Shown piece after piece: positions 8,334 to 18,475 of a DNA stretch of 62,020 nt (position 1 is the stretch's first letter; the number at the start of each line of letters is the position of its first letter). The notes beneath the pieces are model-generated. The model was not told the DNA's origin. It made no database searches and worked only from the letters and a program-made list of their open reading frames with translations. The translations under genes were made by a program, and so were the position numbers. This DNA is from Palleronia aestuarii (GTDB lineage Bacteria > Pseudomonadota > Alphaproteobacteria > Rhodobacterales > Rhodobacteraceae), in NCBI RefSeq assembly GCF_003253995.1, contig NZ_QKZL01000021.1, positions 1 to 62,020 on the forward strand, given 5' to 3'.

Positions 8334-9317
8334 TCAGGCGTGGTGGGTGAGATAGCGTTCGGCCAGGGCGACGGTGTCCTCGGCGAAGGCGCGGTCGACG
8401 CGCTGGCCGAAGGGGGTCTCCGCGTGGCTGACCGCCCAGGCGGTGAGCTGGATGCGGCGGATCATGACGAAACTCGGGATCATCGCCTCATTCGCGGCCG
8501 AGAGCGGGGTCGCACGGCGGTACCCTTCAAGCCAGTTTCCGAGGAACGCGTCGTATCGCGGATCGCATTCCATGAGGCTCACCGAGGCCGCGAAATCGAG
8601 CATGAACCAGCTCCAGCCGCAATCGTCGAAATCGATGACGGCAAGCCGATCCTCGTGCGCGATCAGGTTGCCGGGGCGCATATCGGCGTGGATCAGGCCC
8701 CAGGTCTGCGCGCTCCGGCCGAAGGCTTGGGTCTCGGCGCGGAGCGCGTCCACCGCGCGCCCGATCACGGCGAGCCCCGCCGCGTCGAGGTCGCGGCCCG
8801 CGCGCCAATCGCCCCAATCGGCCTCGGGGCCGATGCAGTGCTCCCAATCCCAGGTCCGCCGGGTGAAGCCCTGAGGTTTCGGCCACGTGCGGGCGTGGTG
8901 ATGCATGCGACCCGTCATCTCGCCCAGCTGGTCGAACCAGGCCGTCAGGTCGCCCACCTCGTCGGGCGGTGCGCCGGGCAAAAACTCGAAGGCCGCGACG
9001 AGCATCTCCACGCCGCCCGCATCGAACCGGGCGAGAAACCCGCCACGCTCCAGCGGGATGGGCGCCGCCGCGCGGACCACCTCGTCGCTACGAAGTGCCG
9101 CGAGCCAGTCGAGCTCGGACCGGATCGCGGCTTCGGTATTGTAGCCCGGGCGCTGCACGCGGAGCGCGATCGTCCCCGAAGGCGGCTCCGCGAGATAGGT
9201 GGCGTTCTCCGACACGGTAAGGAGCCGCAAGGGCGTGTCGGGGGGAAGGCCCCATTCCGGCAGGACGCGGCGCACGCCATCCGAGAGAAGGGCAAGGAAG
9301 GCATCGTCGTAGAGCAT
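8334..9317 (-). CDS. APH-fold phosphotransferase (hydroxylysine/choline/homoserine kinase-like)
   Basis: 327 residues. The catalytic loop HADMRPGN at 210-217 and the metal-binding IDFDD at 228-232 identify the aminoglycoside phosphotransferase/choline kinase fold; both key aspartates are present. The N-lobe carries a plausible ATP-binding strand (TIALRVQRPG). It starts only 3 bp after the ATPase gene, so the genes are translationally linked. With the phospho-lyase next in line, the family precedent is the HYKK-PHYKPL pair of hydroxylysine breakdown: kinase first, ammonia-releasing lyase second. Antibiotic resistance is much less likely in this operon setting. Substrate inferred as an amino alcohol or hydroxylated amino acid. 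Confidence 0.8.
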   Translation of the reverse strand: MLYDDAFLALLSDGVRRVLPEWGLPPDTPLRLLTVSENATYLAEPPSGTIALRVQRPGYNTEAAIRSELDWLAALRSDEVVRAAAPIPLERGGFLARFDAGGVEMLVAAFEFLPGAPPDEVGDLTAWFDQLGEMTGRMHHHARTWPKPQGFTRRTWDWEHCIGPEADWGDWRAGRDLDAAGLAVIGRAVDALRAETQAFGRSAQTWGLIHADMRPGNLIAHEDRLAVIDFDDCGWSWFMLDFAASVSLMECDPRYDAFLGNWLEGYRRATPLSAANEAMIPSFVMIRRIQLTAWAVSHAETPFGQRVDRAFAEDTVALAERYLTHHA

Positions 9318-9320
9318 GGA

Positions 9321-10436
<1,116 letters not shown>

Positions 10437-10449
10437 GGGGATCCGTTCC

Positions 10450-11337
10450 TCATTCTCCGACCTGCCGCATCGCGCGCCACAGCATCGCCGTCATCCCGGC
10501 GATCACGACGAGCAGCATGACGGCCATCGCGCAGGCCTGGCCCAGATCGAGGCTCACGAAGGCGCGGCGGTAGATGAAATAGCTGATCAGGTCGGTCGCG
10601 ACCCCCGGCCCGCCGCGGGTCATGATGTAGATGATGTCGTAGGTCTTGATCGCGAAGATCATGCGGATGAGCAGCGTGACGATGATGACGGGCCGCATCA
10701 GCGGCAGCGTGATGTGCCAGAACCGCTGGAACGCCGTCGCGCCGTCGCATCTCGCCGCCTCGTAGGGCTCCGTCGGCAGGGCGCTCAGCCCCGCGAGGAG
10801 CAGCACGACCATGAACGAGACCTGGTGCCAGATGTCGACGAGCACGACCGTCCAGAACGCCATGTCGGGCGCGCCCAGCCAGTTGACCGGCGCGATCCCG
10901 ACCGTGCCCAGGAGCCAGTTCACGATGCCGAGCGTCGGGTGCAGGATCATCCGCCACATGAGACCCACGACGACCGGATTGATGAGGAGCGGACAGAGGA
11001 GGATGAGGTAATAGACGCTCTTGCCGCGCCGCGCATCGTTGAGCGCGAGTGCCACGACCATGCCGATGACGAACTGGATCGCGACCACGGCCACCACGAA
11101 GAGGAGCGTGATCCAGGCGGAATGGAGAAATTCCCCCTGCCCCGCCGCCATGCGGTAGTTCCCGATCCCCACGAAGCTGTCGTAGCCCGGCATCAGGAGC
11201 GTGTAGTCGAAGAAAGAGGTGAGCCCGGCCCAGACGATCGGAAAAAGGACCACCGCCCCGAGAAGCAACAGGCCCGGCGCGCTCAGCATCCAGCCGAAGC
11301 GCCGGTCCCGCCGCTCCATATGTGTGGCGTGCACCAC
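10450..11337 (-). CDS. CUT1-type ABC transporter permease (MalF/UgpA-like)
   Basis: About 295 residues, six membrane segments starting with a hydrophobic helix LSAPGLLLLGAVVLFPIVWA. The EAA loop is present as YEAARCDGATAFQRFWHITLP. It is the first of the two membrane subunits (UgpA/MalF class). The start is uncertain: GTG at 11337 has a close AGG; ATG at 11319, six codons in, is the alternative. The gene begins 9 bp after the binding-protein stop. Confidence 0.88.
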   Translation of the reverse strand: MVHATHMERRDRRFGWMLSAPGLLLLGAVVLFPIVWAGLTSFFDYTLLMPGYDSFVGIGNYRMAAGQGEFLHSAWITLLFVVAVVAIQFVIGMVVALALNDARRGKSVYYLILLCPLLINPVVVGLMWRMILHPTLGIVNWLLGTVGIAPVNWLGAPDMAFWTVVLVDIWHQVSFMVVLLLAGLSALPTEPYEAARCDGATAFQRFWHITLPLMRPVIIVTLLIRMIFAIKTYDIIYIMTRGGPGVATDLISYFIYRRAFVSLDLGQACAMAVMLLVVIAGMTAMLWRAMRQVGE

Positions 11338-11346
11338 CTCGCAGGA

Positions 11347-12624
11347 TCAGCCCCGGCGTCCGTCGCGCTCGGCGAGCGCATCGAATTCCTCCGCCGCCGC
11401 GTCGAGCGCTTCCCGGGCCGATTTCTCGCCCGCGACGGCGAGCGAGAGCTCGCGGCCCAGCACCTCCACGAATTGCGGCGTGTAGGTGAAGGTGGGGAAG
11501 TTGTGCGCGCCCAGGAGAAGCTCCTTCAACGCCTCGGTCTGCGGATATTCGGCGATGACCTCCGCGTCATCGAACACGTCGAGCCGGGTGGGCGAGCCGC
11601 CCATCAACGCGCGGCGCTTGGCGATCTCGGGGCTCTCGACCCATTTCAGGAATTCCCAGGCCGCGTCCGGGTCGGGAGAGGAGCGCGGGATCGCCCAGCC
11701 CCAGGCACCGTTGAGCGAGCCGCCCTCCCCGGGCGTCGGGCCCGGCACGCCCATGATCTCCGCCGCGCCCGCAACGGAGGACTGGCTCGGATCGTCCACC
11801 GCGGCGCGGAAGAAGTTGTAGGTAATGTAGCTGTAGGCCTGGCCTTGCGAGAACACGTTGAACGCCTCGTCGAAGGAGAAGCTCGCCGCGCCGACGGGGC
11901 CGTATTGATCGATATTTGCGATGTAAGCCTTGAGCGCGGCCACGCCTTCGTCGGAATTGAAGGTCGCGTGCCAGGTTTCGTCCATGAACGTGCCGCCATG
12001 CGCGAAGAGGTAGTTCGACCACTCCATCGCGATCGGGTCGGGACGGAGCCCCTGGTTGACGACGCCGTAGATCCCGTCCTTCGTGAAGAACGCCACTTGG
12101 TCGCGATACTCGTCCCATGTCTCGGGCGGGCGGAGCTCCGATCCGTGCTCTTCCTTCCAGGCCGTGCGGTTGGCCTCGTCCTCCAGAAGATCGGTGCGGT
12201 AGAGGAGCCCCATCGCGTAATTGTAGAAGGGCAGCATGTAGGTCGTGCCCTCCACCTCCCCGACGAGATCCATCATCGCGGGGACGTAGACGGAGGTGTC
12301 GAACCCGTCGGCCTCGATCCGGTCGTCGAGCGGCTGCATCCAGCCCGCGCGGTAGAACTCGCCCACCCAGTAGAAATCGACCACGATCGCAGAGTAGCTG
12401 CCCGAATTCGAGACGAGTTGCGGCACGAGCTTGGTGTGCATCTCCGCGTAGTTGACGACCTCGAGATTGACGTCGATGCCAGTCGCCTCCTCGAATTCCG
12501 GAAGCAGTTCCTGGACGTAGGTCGTGTCGGGGACCGCCTCCATCAGGATGTTGATGCTCTGGGCCTGGACGGCGCCCGCGCCCATCGCGAACGCGCCGAA
12601 GGGGATCAGGATATGCGGTCTCAT
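11347..12624 (-). CDS. CUT1-type ABC transporter substrate-binding protein
   Basis: 425 residues with a signal peptide (MRPHILIPFGAFAMGAGAV, cleavage near VQAQ). Family 1 binding-protein features: LLPEFEEATGIDVNLEVV, SAIVVDFYWVGEFYRAGWM, PFYNYAMGLLYRTDLLEDE, and GGSLNGAWGWAIPRSSPDPDA near the C-terminal lobe. It captures the imported solute in the periplasm. The many aromatic residues (Tyr/Trp) are typical of sugar binding, but the ligand cannot be read. Placed between the two permease genes in a six-gene operon. Confidence 0.88.
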   Translation of the reverse strand: MRPHILIPFGAFAMGAGAVQAQSINILMEAVPDTTYVQELLPEFEEATGIDVNLEVVNYAEMHTKLVPQLVSNSGSYSAIVVDFYWVGEFYRAGWMQPLDDRIEADGFDTSVYVPAMMDLVGEVEGTTYMLPFYNYAMGLLYRTDLLEDEANRTAWKEEHGSELRPPETWDEYRDQVAFFTKDGIYGVVNQGLRPDPIAMEWSNYLFAHGGTFMDETWHATFNSDEGVAALKAYIANIDQYGPVGAASFSFDEAFNVFSQGQAYSYITYNFFRAAVDDPSQSSVAGAAEIMGVPGPTPGEGGSLNGAWGWAIPRSSPDPDAAWEFLKWVESPEIAKRRALMGGSPTRLDVFDDAEVIAEYPQTEALKELLLGAHNFPTFTYTPQFVEVLGRELSLAVAGEKSAREALDAAAEEFDALAERDGRRG

Positions 12625-12667
12625 GTCGTATCTCCGTGTTGGCGGGACGGCCGGTCTTGGCGCCGGC

Positions 12668-13483
12668 TCATTTCAGGGCACCGAGTGACAGACCCTTGAC
12701 GAGGTAGGTCTGCAGGAACGGCAGCAGCAGCAGGACCGGGGCGAGTGCCAGAAGGGTGGCGGCGGCGAGCGGCGCGATGTTGACCCCGGCATGGGTCTCG
12801 AGCGAGGCGAGCCCCACGGCCAGCGTCTGGCTCGAATGGTTGCCGAGAAGGAGCGCATAGAGAAACTCGTTCCAGCTCAGGATGAAGCCCAGAAGGCCCG
12901 CGGCGATGATGCCGGGCATCGCGACGGGGACCGTGATGCGGGTGAAGGCCTGCCACCGGGTCGCCCCGTCGCAGCGCGCCGCCTCCTCCAGCATCCGCGT
13001 ATCGGCGTCGAAGAAGCTCGCCATGATCCAGGCCATGAACGGAAGGTTGATGGCGACATGCGCGATGGTGATCGCGACGAGCCCCGGAACCGGCACGAGC
13101 GTGGTGAAGACGAGGAACATCGGCAGCACGAGCACGATCGGCGGGATCATCTGGCTTGCCAGCACGCCGAGCATCAGCGGCCATCCCCCGGTGCGGAAGC
13201 GCGCCGCCGCATAGGCCATCATCGCGGCCGCGGGCAGCGAGACGAGCGTGGCGAGGACCGCGACGGTCACGGAATTGCCGAACCAGCGTGTGAAGTCGAA
13301 GGCGGTGAAGACCTCGACATAGTTCTGCAGGCCGATCTCCCCGATCTCGGGCGGAAGTCGGTAGGCGGTGGCCTTGTCGGTCAGGCTGACGCGGAGCACC
13401 CAGAGAAGCGGCATTGCGATGACAGCGGAGAACCCGCCCAGGATCAGGTGGCGCAGGAGCGCGGCACCCCGGGCGGACCTCAC
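12668..13483 (-). CDS. CUT1-type ABC transporter permease (MalG/UgpE-like)
   Basis: 271 residues, six membrane segments. The EAA loop EEAARCDGATRWQAFTRITVP is followed by a typical MalG-type segment, ILSWNEFLYALLL. The GTG at 13483 is chosen because GGGAGG lies seven bases upstream on the minus strand and the protein then begins with a short basic stretch before the first helix; the open frame extends further without a better start. First gene of the six-gene operon that continues with binding protein, second permease, ATPase, APH-type kinase and phospho-lyase. Confidence 0.88.
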   Translation of the reverse strand: MRSARGAALLRHLILGGFSAVIAMPLLWVLRVSLTDKATAYRLPPEIGEIGLQNYVEVFTAFDFTRWFGNSVTVAVLATLVSLPAAAMMAYAAARFRTGGWPLMLGVLASQMIPPIVLVLPMFLVFTTLVPVPGLVAITIAHVAINLPFMAWIMASFFDADTRMLEEAARCDGATRWQAFTRITVPVAMPGIIAAGLLGFILSWNEFLYALLLGNHSSQTLAVGLASLETHAGVNIAPLAAATLLALAPVLLLLPFLQTYLVKGLSLGALK

Positions 13484-13775
13484 TCGGGGCCTCCCGTCGA
13501 TCCCGTGCCCGAACCGCGTCGCATCATCTCTCGCCAACCCCTGATAGTGCGTCGGACGCTTCCACAGCTTCGGCGTTCTTGCAACATGGCTTCGGGTTTC
13601 AACTTGCGTTTTTGTTCTTTCTTGTGCGGTATGATCCCTGCAAGACATTTTGCGAGCGCGGGTATGCGCATGCAGGGAATTCGAGGCCGGTCGGACGCTG
13701 CGGCTTTCGAACCCGACCGATGAGATATTAGGATCGCCTGGCACGGTCGGACCCAAATGACGAAGGCATGACACC
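13484..13775. promoter_or_regulatory. Divergent control region of the importer and BtpA/FGGY operons
   Basis: A 292-bp region between the minus-strand importer operon and the plus-strand btpA-like gene, less GC-rich in its middle (13595-13635), where promoters are expected. TTGTGCGGTAT at 13622-13632 recurs exactly at 16119-16129 before the DeoR gene, and TTGCGT at 13604-13609 recurs at 16141-16146. These could be parts of a DeoR operator shared by the two promoters. No binding consensus is proven. Confidence 0.4.
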
Positions 13776-14576
13776 ATGACGCTCGATTTCTTCGGATCCC
13801 GCCCCAAGGGCGTCATCGCCATGGCCCATATCGGCGCCCTGCCCGGCTCCCCGCTCTACGACGCGGATGGCGGCATGGCGAAGCTGATCGACGATGTCGC
13901 GGCGGACGTGGAGAAGCTCCAGGACGGCGGCGTGCACGCCATCATGTTCGGCAACGAGAACGACCGCCCCTACCAGCTTCGCGCCTGCCCCGCCTCGCTC
14001 GCCGCGATGACGGCCGTGGTGACGGCGATCCGGCCGATGCTGAAGGTGCCGTTCGGGGTCAACTACCTCTGGGACCCCGTCGCCACCGTCGCCATGGCGA
14101 GCGCCACGGGGGCGAGCTTCGCGCGGGAGATCTTCACCGGTCTCTTCGCCTCCGACATGGGCCTTTGGGAGCCGAATGCGGGCGAGGCACTGCGGCTAAG
14201 GCGCAATCTCGGCCGCGGCGACCTGAAACTCCTCTTCAACATCAACGCCGAATTCGCCGCGACGCTCGATACCCGTCCGATCGCCCTTCGCGCGAAAAGC
14301 GCCGTTTTCTCCTCGCTCGCGGACGCGATCCTGGTCTCTGGCCCCCTTACCGGGCAATCGGCGGAGACCTCCGATCTGCGGGACGTGCGCGAGGCGGTGC
14401 CGAACACGCCCGTCCTCGCCAATACCGGCGTGAAGCTCGACAACGTGAAGGAAGTGCTCTCGATCGCCGATGGCTGCGTGATCGGGACGCATTTCAAGGT
14501 CGACGGCGATACCTGGAACAAGGTCGATGGCGACCGGGTGAAGCGTTTCATGGACGTGGTCGACGGCCTTGGCTGA
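13776..14576 (+). CDS. BtpA/SgcQ family protein
   Basis: 266 residues. The N-terminus GVIAMAHIGALPGSPLYDAD and later GVHAIMFGNENDRPY, PFGVNYLWDPVATVAMASAT and VLANTGVKLDNVKEVLSIAD are typical of the BtpA/SgcQ family, a TIM-barrel-like group. BtpA was first linked to photosystem I stability in cyanobacteria, but in heterotrophs such as this its members sit in sugar-uptake operons (SgcQ) with unknown chemistry. It overlaps the FGGY kinase gene downstream by 8 bp, so the two are translated together. A hydrolase or lyase step on the imported compound is possible; this is inference. Confidence 0.85.
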   Translation: MTLDFFGSRPKGVIAMAHIGALPGSPLYDADGGMAKLIDDVAADVEKLQDGGVHAIMFGNENDRPYQLRACPASLAAMTAVVTAIRPMLKVPFGVNYLWDPVATVAMASATGASFAREIFTGLFASDMGLWEPNAGEALRLRRNLGRGDLKLLFNINAEFAATLDTRPIALRAKSAVFSSLADAILVSGPLTGQSAETSDLRDVREAVPNTPVLANTGVKLDNVKEVLSIADGCVIGTHFKVDGDTWNKVDGDRVKRFMDVVDGLG

Positions 14577-16101
14577 CGGCACCCCTCCCGGCTATGTCAT
14601 CGGTCTCGACATCGGGACGACGAGCACGATCGCGGCCCTCGTGGCCCTGCCCGCGAAGATCGCGGCCACGGCAAGCCGCCCGGTGACGCTGAGCGCGCCC
14701 CGCACCGGCTGGGCGGAGGAGGATCCGGAGGAATGGTGGCGCAATTCCTGCGCCGTCCTCGGCGAGGTGATGGCGGCGCTGCCCGAGGGTGCCGCGCTCC
14801 ACGGCATCTGCGTGACGGGAATGCTGCCCGCCATCGTGCTGCTCGACGCGGACGGCCAGATCCTGCGCCCCTCGATCCAGCAGAGCGACGGGCGCTGCGG
14901 GGCGGAGGTTCGCGAGCTCGCTGCCGAGGTCGCGGAAGAGGCGTTCCTCGCCCGGACCGGCAACGGCATCAATCAGCAGCTCGCCGCCGCCAAGCTACGC
15001 TGGATCGCGGCCCACGAGCCCGATGTGTTCGCGCGCGTGGCGACGGTGTTCGGCTCCTACGATTTCATCAACCTGCGCCTCACGGGGCTCCGTGGGGTGG
15101 AGCGGAACTGGGCGCTCGAGGCAGGGTTCGTCGATCTCGCCGATCACCGGATCGCGGCAGACCTCGTGGCCCTTTCGGGATTGCCCGTCGAGGCGGTGCC
15201 GCCGCTCCACGCGTCCCACGACGTGATCGGTGCGGTTACGGCAAGCGCCGCGGAAGCCACGGGACTGCCCGAGGGGCTGACGGTCTTCGGAGGCGCGGCC
15301 GACCACATCGCCTCCGCCCTCGCCGCGGGGCTCACGGCGCCGGGCGACGTGCTTCTGAAATTCGGCGGCGCGGGCGACATCATCGTGATCTCCGACAGCG
15401 TCCGGGCCGATCCGCGGATGTTTCTCGACTATCACCTCGTCCCGGACCTCTACGCGCCCAATGGCTGCATGGCCGCGACGGGCTCCGCACTCAACTGGTT
15501 CTCCGCCCTGCTCGTACCGGATGCGGGGGACGAGAAACCGCATCGACGGCTCGACCGACTCGCGGGAGAGATCCCGCCGGGCAGCGACGGCGTGCTCTGC
15601 CTGCCCTATTTCCTCGGGGAGAAGACGCCGATCCACGATCCGCTGGCCCGCGGCACCTTCACGGGCCTGTCGTTCAACCACGGAACCGGGCATCTCTGGC
15701 GCGCTCTGCTCGAGGCGGTGGCCTACGCGTTCCGCCACCATCTCGAGGTGCTCGACGAGATCGGGCATCGTCCCGTCCGCCTCTTCGCCTCGGACGGCGG
15801 CAGTGCGAGCCGGGTCTGGATGCAGATCATGGCCGACGTGGCGGGGCGGCCCGTCCAGGTCCTGGGCAACGATCACGGCTCCTGCGCGGGGGCGGCCTGG
15901 GTCGCGGCAGTGGCGTCGGGGGCGGCGGATTGGGACGAGATCGGCGCGCTCGTGACCTATGGCGAGACCTTCTCGCCCAAACCCGGCGCGGTGCGCAGCT
16001 ACGACGCGCGCTACGCGGCGTTCCGTGCGCTCTACGTCGCGCTGAAGCCCATCTTTTATGCAGGCGAAACGGCGGCAGGACCCACCGATCAACCTTTTTG
16101 A
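14569..16101 (+). CDS. FGGY-family carbohydrate kinase
   Basis: 510 residues. N-terminal phosphate-1 motif YVIGLDIGTTSTIAAL, middle GGAADHIASALAAG (adenosine-side motif), and C-terminal LFASDGGSASRVWMQIMADV with the FGGY-type ATP-binding site are present. These enzymes phosphorylate sugars or polyols (xylulose, ribulose, glycerol, erythritol). The start is a TTG at 14569 overlapping the stop of the btpA-like gene (14574-14576). The function in this operon would be to phosphorylate the sugar part of the imported compound. Confidence 0.85.
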   Translation: MADGTPPGYVIGLDIGTTSTIAALVALPAKIAATASRPVTLSAPRTGWAEEDPEEWWRNSCAVLGEVMAALPEGAALHGICVTGMLPAIVLLDADGQILRPSIQQSDGRCGAEVRELAAEVAEEAFLARTGNGINQQLAAAKLRWIAAHEPDVFARVATVFGSYDFINLRLTGLRGVERNWALEAGFVDLADHRIAADLVALSGLPVEAVPPLHASHDVIGAVTASAAEATGLPEGLTVFGGAADHIASALAAGLTAPGDVLLKFGGAGDIIVISDSVRADPRMFLDYHLVPDLYAPNGCMAATGSALNWFSALLVPDAGDEKPHRRLDRLAGEIPPGSDGVLCLPYFLGEKTPIHDPLARGTFTGLSFNHGTGHLWRALLEAVAYAFRHHLEVLDEIGHRPVRLFASDGGSASRVWMQIMADVAGRPVQVLGNDHGSCAGAAWVAAVASGAADWDEIGALVTYGETFSPKPGAVRSYDARYAAFRALYVALKPIFYAGETAAGPTDQPF

Positions 16102-16270
16102 CCGCATACGGTGCGGGATTGTGCGGTATCGGGGATACTTTTGCGTGATTCTTGCTGTAATGTACTAGTTCGTTCGAATGATCGAGGATCGGTAACGGAA
16201 CGCGGCCCTCCCGGCGGCACGACAGGAGCCCGGGCAGGCGGGCCGTCCGTCTTGTAGAGGGCGTGATGTG

Positions 16271-17107
16271 ATGACGAAGATCTCGACCGCAGGCAGGGGA
16301 AAGCTGATCGGACGGGTCCGCAAGGACCGGATCGCACAACTCATCAGAGACAACGGCTTCATGTCGTCCGCCGACCTCGCGGATCAGTTCGAGGTCTCCG
16401 AGATGACCATCCGGCGTGATCTGGCCGAGCTCGAAGTGCAGGGCGGGATCACACGGACCCATGGCGGCGCCGTGGCGACACACGGCGCCGAACCCCGCCC
16501 CGTCGACGAGCCCTATTTCAGCGAACGGCAGAAGAGCAACGCGGAGGCCAAGCGCCGGATCGCGCAGCTTGCCGCGACGCTGGTCCAGCCCGGACAGATC
16601 ACCGCCCTCGACGTGGGCACGACGACCTACGAGCTCGGAAAGCTCCTCGCGGCCGATGCGCAGAACCTCGTCTTCACCAACAATCTCAGGATCGCGCTCC
16701 TCGACACCCGCGCCGAGATCTACCTGCTTGGCGGGCGGCTCAGGGCGCACGAGAAGTCGATCGTGGGGCCGATCGCCATCGAGCAGGCGCGCAAGCTCTG
16801 GTTCGACATCGCCTTCCTCGGCGTCTCGTCGCTGTCGTCGAACGGGCTTTTCGACTATTCGATCGAGGATACGGAGATCAAGCGCGCCTATATCGGCCGC
16901 GCCACGCGCCGCGTCGTGCTGGCCGATTCCTCGAAATTCGACGAGATGGCGCTGGTGCAGGTCGGGGCGCTCGACGAGGTCGACATCCTCGTGACCGACC
17001 GGAAACCGACCGGAGGGCTCGCCGCCGACCTCGCCACGGCCAAGGTCCAGGTGATGGTCGCGGAAGCCGGACGCGGAGACGCCGCGCCCGGGCCACAGGC
17101 GCCCTGA
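16271..17107 (+). CDS. DeoR family transcriptional regulator
   Basis: 278 residues. N-terminal helix-turn-helix of the DeoR type: DRIAQLIRDNGFMSSADLAD followed by FEVSEMTIRRDLAELEVQGG and ITRTHGGAV. The C-terminal sensor domain carries the DeoR sugar-phosphate motif (ALDVGTTTYELGKLL) and VVLADSSKFDEMA. It most likely represses the neighbouring importer and kinase genes until a phosphorylated intermediate appears. ATG at 16271 is chosen over GTG one codon earlier. The stretch 16102-16270 before it holds the repeated TTGTGCGGTAT motif. Confidence 0.88.
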   Translation: MTKISTAGRGKLIGRVRKDRIAQLIRDNGFMSSADLADQFEVSEMTIRRDLAELEVQGGITRTHGGAVATHGAEPRPVDEPYFSERQKSNAEAKRRIAQLAATLVQPGQITALDVGTTTYELGKLLAADAQNLVFTNNLRIALLDTRAEIYLLGGRLRAHEKSIVGPIAIEQARKLWFDIAFLGVSSLSSNGLFDYSIEDTEIKRAYIGRATRRVVLADSSKFDEMALVQVGALDEVDILVTDRKPTGGLAADLATAKVQVMVAEAGRGDAAPGPQAP

Positions 17108-17308
17108 CGCCGTGGGCAAGACGGGCCCTCCTCTCTTATCAGGACAAGAGCATGGAGTACGTTCCCCAGACCGCGTCGGAACTGGAACAGGATAGCGGCG
17201 CGGCCTCGCGGGCGAACGTCGAGGCGATCATATCCGGCGTGATGTCGTCCGCATCCTCGATCGGACGAGTGGCGGGATCCGACGCGACCCGCCGCGTTCC
17301 GGACCGAC

Positions 17309-18475
17309 CTACCCGGTCGCGCGCGCCAGATCGACGAGCATCCGGGCGGCGAGCACGACATCCGCCACCTCGACGAACTCGTCGATGGAATGCGCCTCCT
17401 CGATGCGGCCGGGGCCGAAAACGATCGTGGGAATGGCGGAAAGGTTCACCATCTTCGTCGCATCCGAGCCGAAGGGCACGCCGATTGCCGCGTCCGGAAG
17501 CCCCCTCTCCCGGCAGATCGCCGCCATCCGCGAGACGACCGACGCCACGTCCGGCACGTCCATCGCGGAGGAATCGACGAACGGCGCCCCGACCGTGACG
17601 GCGATGCCAGGCAGCGCTCCGGCTAGTCCCTCCGCGACCGCGCGAAACGCTTTGTAGACCTCCGCGCCCGTCTCGGACGGCAGGTAGCGGTAGTCGAACC
17701 TGAGCCGGGCGCGCGACGGGACGGTGTTCGGCCCCTCTCCCGCCTCGAACCCCGTGGTGACCAGCGTGGCGGGACCGAGGAGCGAATGCGTCCCCGTCCG
17801 CGTCGCCATCTCCGCGTCGTAGAGATCGAGGAGCCGCCGCCCTGCGTCGAGGGCGCTCATCCCCTCCTCGGGCCGCGCGGTATGGGCGCTCCGCCCCTCG
17901 AGCGTGACCTCCCAGCGGACGCAGCCCTTGCAGGCGCGGACCACCTGCAGCTCCGTGGGCTCGCCCGCGACGCCCAGCGCGAAGGACCCGCCACGGTCGA
18001 GGTGATGGAGTACGCCCTTGTAGGCGTATTCCTCGTCCATCGCCGCGCAGAACTCGACATCACCGGGCGGCGGATCGCGGGACAGGGCGCGAAGGGCGAG
18101 GAGGAACGCGGCGACGCAGCCCCCGTCATCGACCGCGCCCCGTCCGTGGAGCCGGCCATTCTCGAGGCGCGGCACGAAGGGTGCCTCCATACCCGTGACC
18201 TGCACGGTGTCGAGATGCCCCTCCCAGAGCATGGCGGGCCCGCCCGACCGGCCCGCGATCCGCGCGACGAGATTGGGACGGCCCGCCGTCACCTCGTCGA
18301 GTTCCGCCGCGATCCCGTTTGCCTCGAGCCAGTCGCCGAGCGCGCGTGCGAGCGCCGCCTCCCCGAACGACGCGGGATCGTCGCCCGGCATCCGGAAGGC
18401 GGGGTTGATCGAGGGGATGGAGACGATGATCCGCAGAAGCTCCAGCACGGCGTCCTCGGTGATTCCGTCCGTCAC
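17309..18475 (-). CDS. M20 family metallopeptidase / deacylase (ArgE/DapE-like)
   Basis: 388 residues. Metal ligands and catalytic residues are visible in order: GHLDTV, GRGAVDDGGC, MDEEYAYKG (catalytic and metal Glu), and a C-terminal His in EEAHSIDEF. The lid domain sits between, with GRSAHTARPEEGMSALDAG. M20 enzymes hydrolyse N-acyl amino acids or dipeptides in the cytoplasm using two zinc ions. Start GTG at 18475 overlaps the stop of the SDR gene (GTGA), so it is the last gene of the minus-strand unit HAD, small ORF, SDR, M20. The substrate is not predictable. Confidence 0.85.
   Translation of the reverse strand: MTDGITEDAVLELLRIIVSIPSINPAFRMPGDDPASFGEAALARALGDWLEANGIAAELDEVTAGRPNLVARIAGRSGGPAMLWEGHLDTVQVTGMEAPFVPRLENGRLHGRGAVDDGGCVAAFLLALRALSRDPPPGDVEFCAAMDEEYAYKGVLHHLDRGGSFALGVAGEPTELQVVRACKGCVRWEVTLEGRSAHTARPEEGMSALDAGRRLLDLYDAEMATRTGTHSLLGPATLVTTGFEAGEGPNTVPSRARLRFDYRYLPSETGAEVYKAFRAVAEGLAGALPGIAVTVGAPFVDSSAMDVPDVASVVSRMAAICRERGLPDAAIGVPFGSDATKMVNLSAIPTIVFGPGRIEEAHSIDEFVEVADVVLAARMLVDLARATG

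Noticed and set aside
8334-9317. Aminoglycoside resistance gene
   Set aside because: The APH fold is shared by many metabolic kinases. Tight placement between an importer ATPase and a phospho-lyase points to catabolism.
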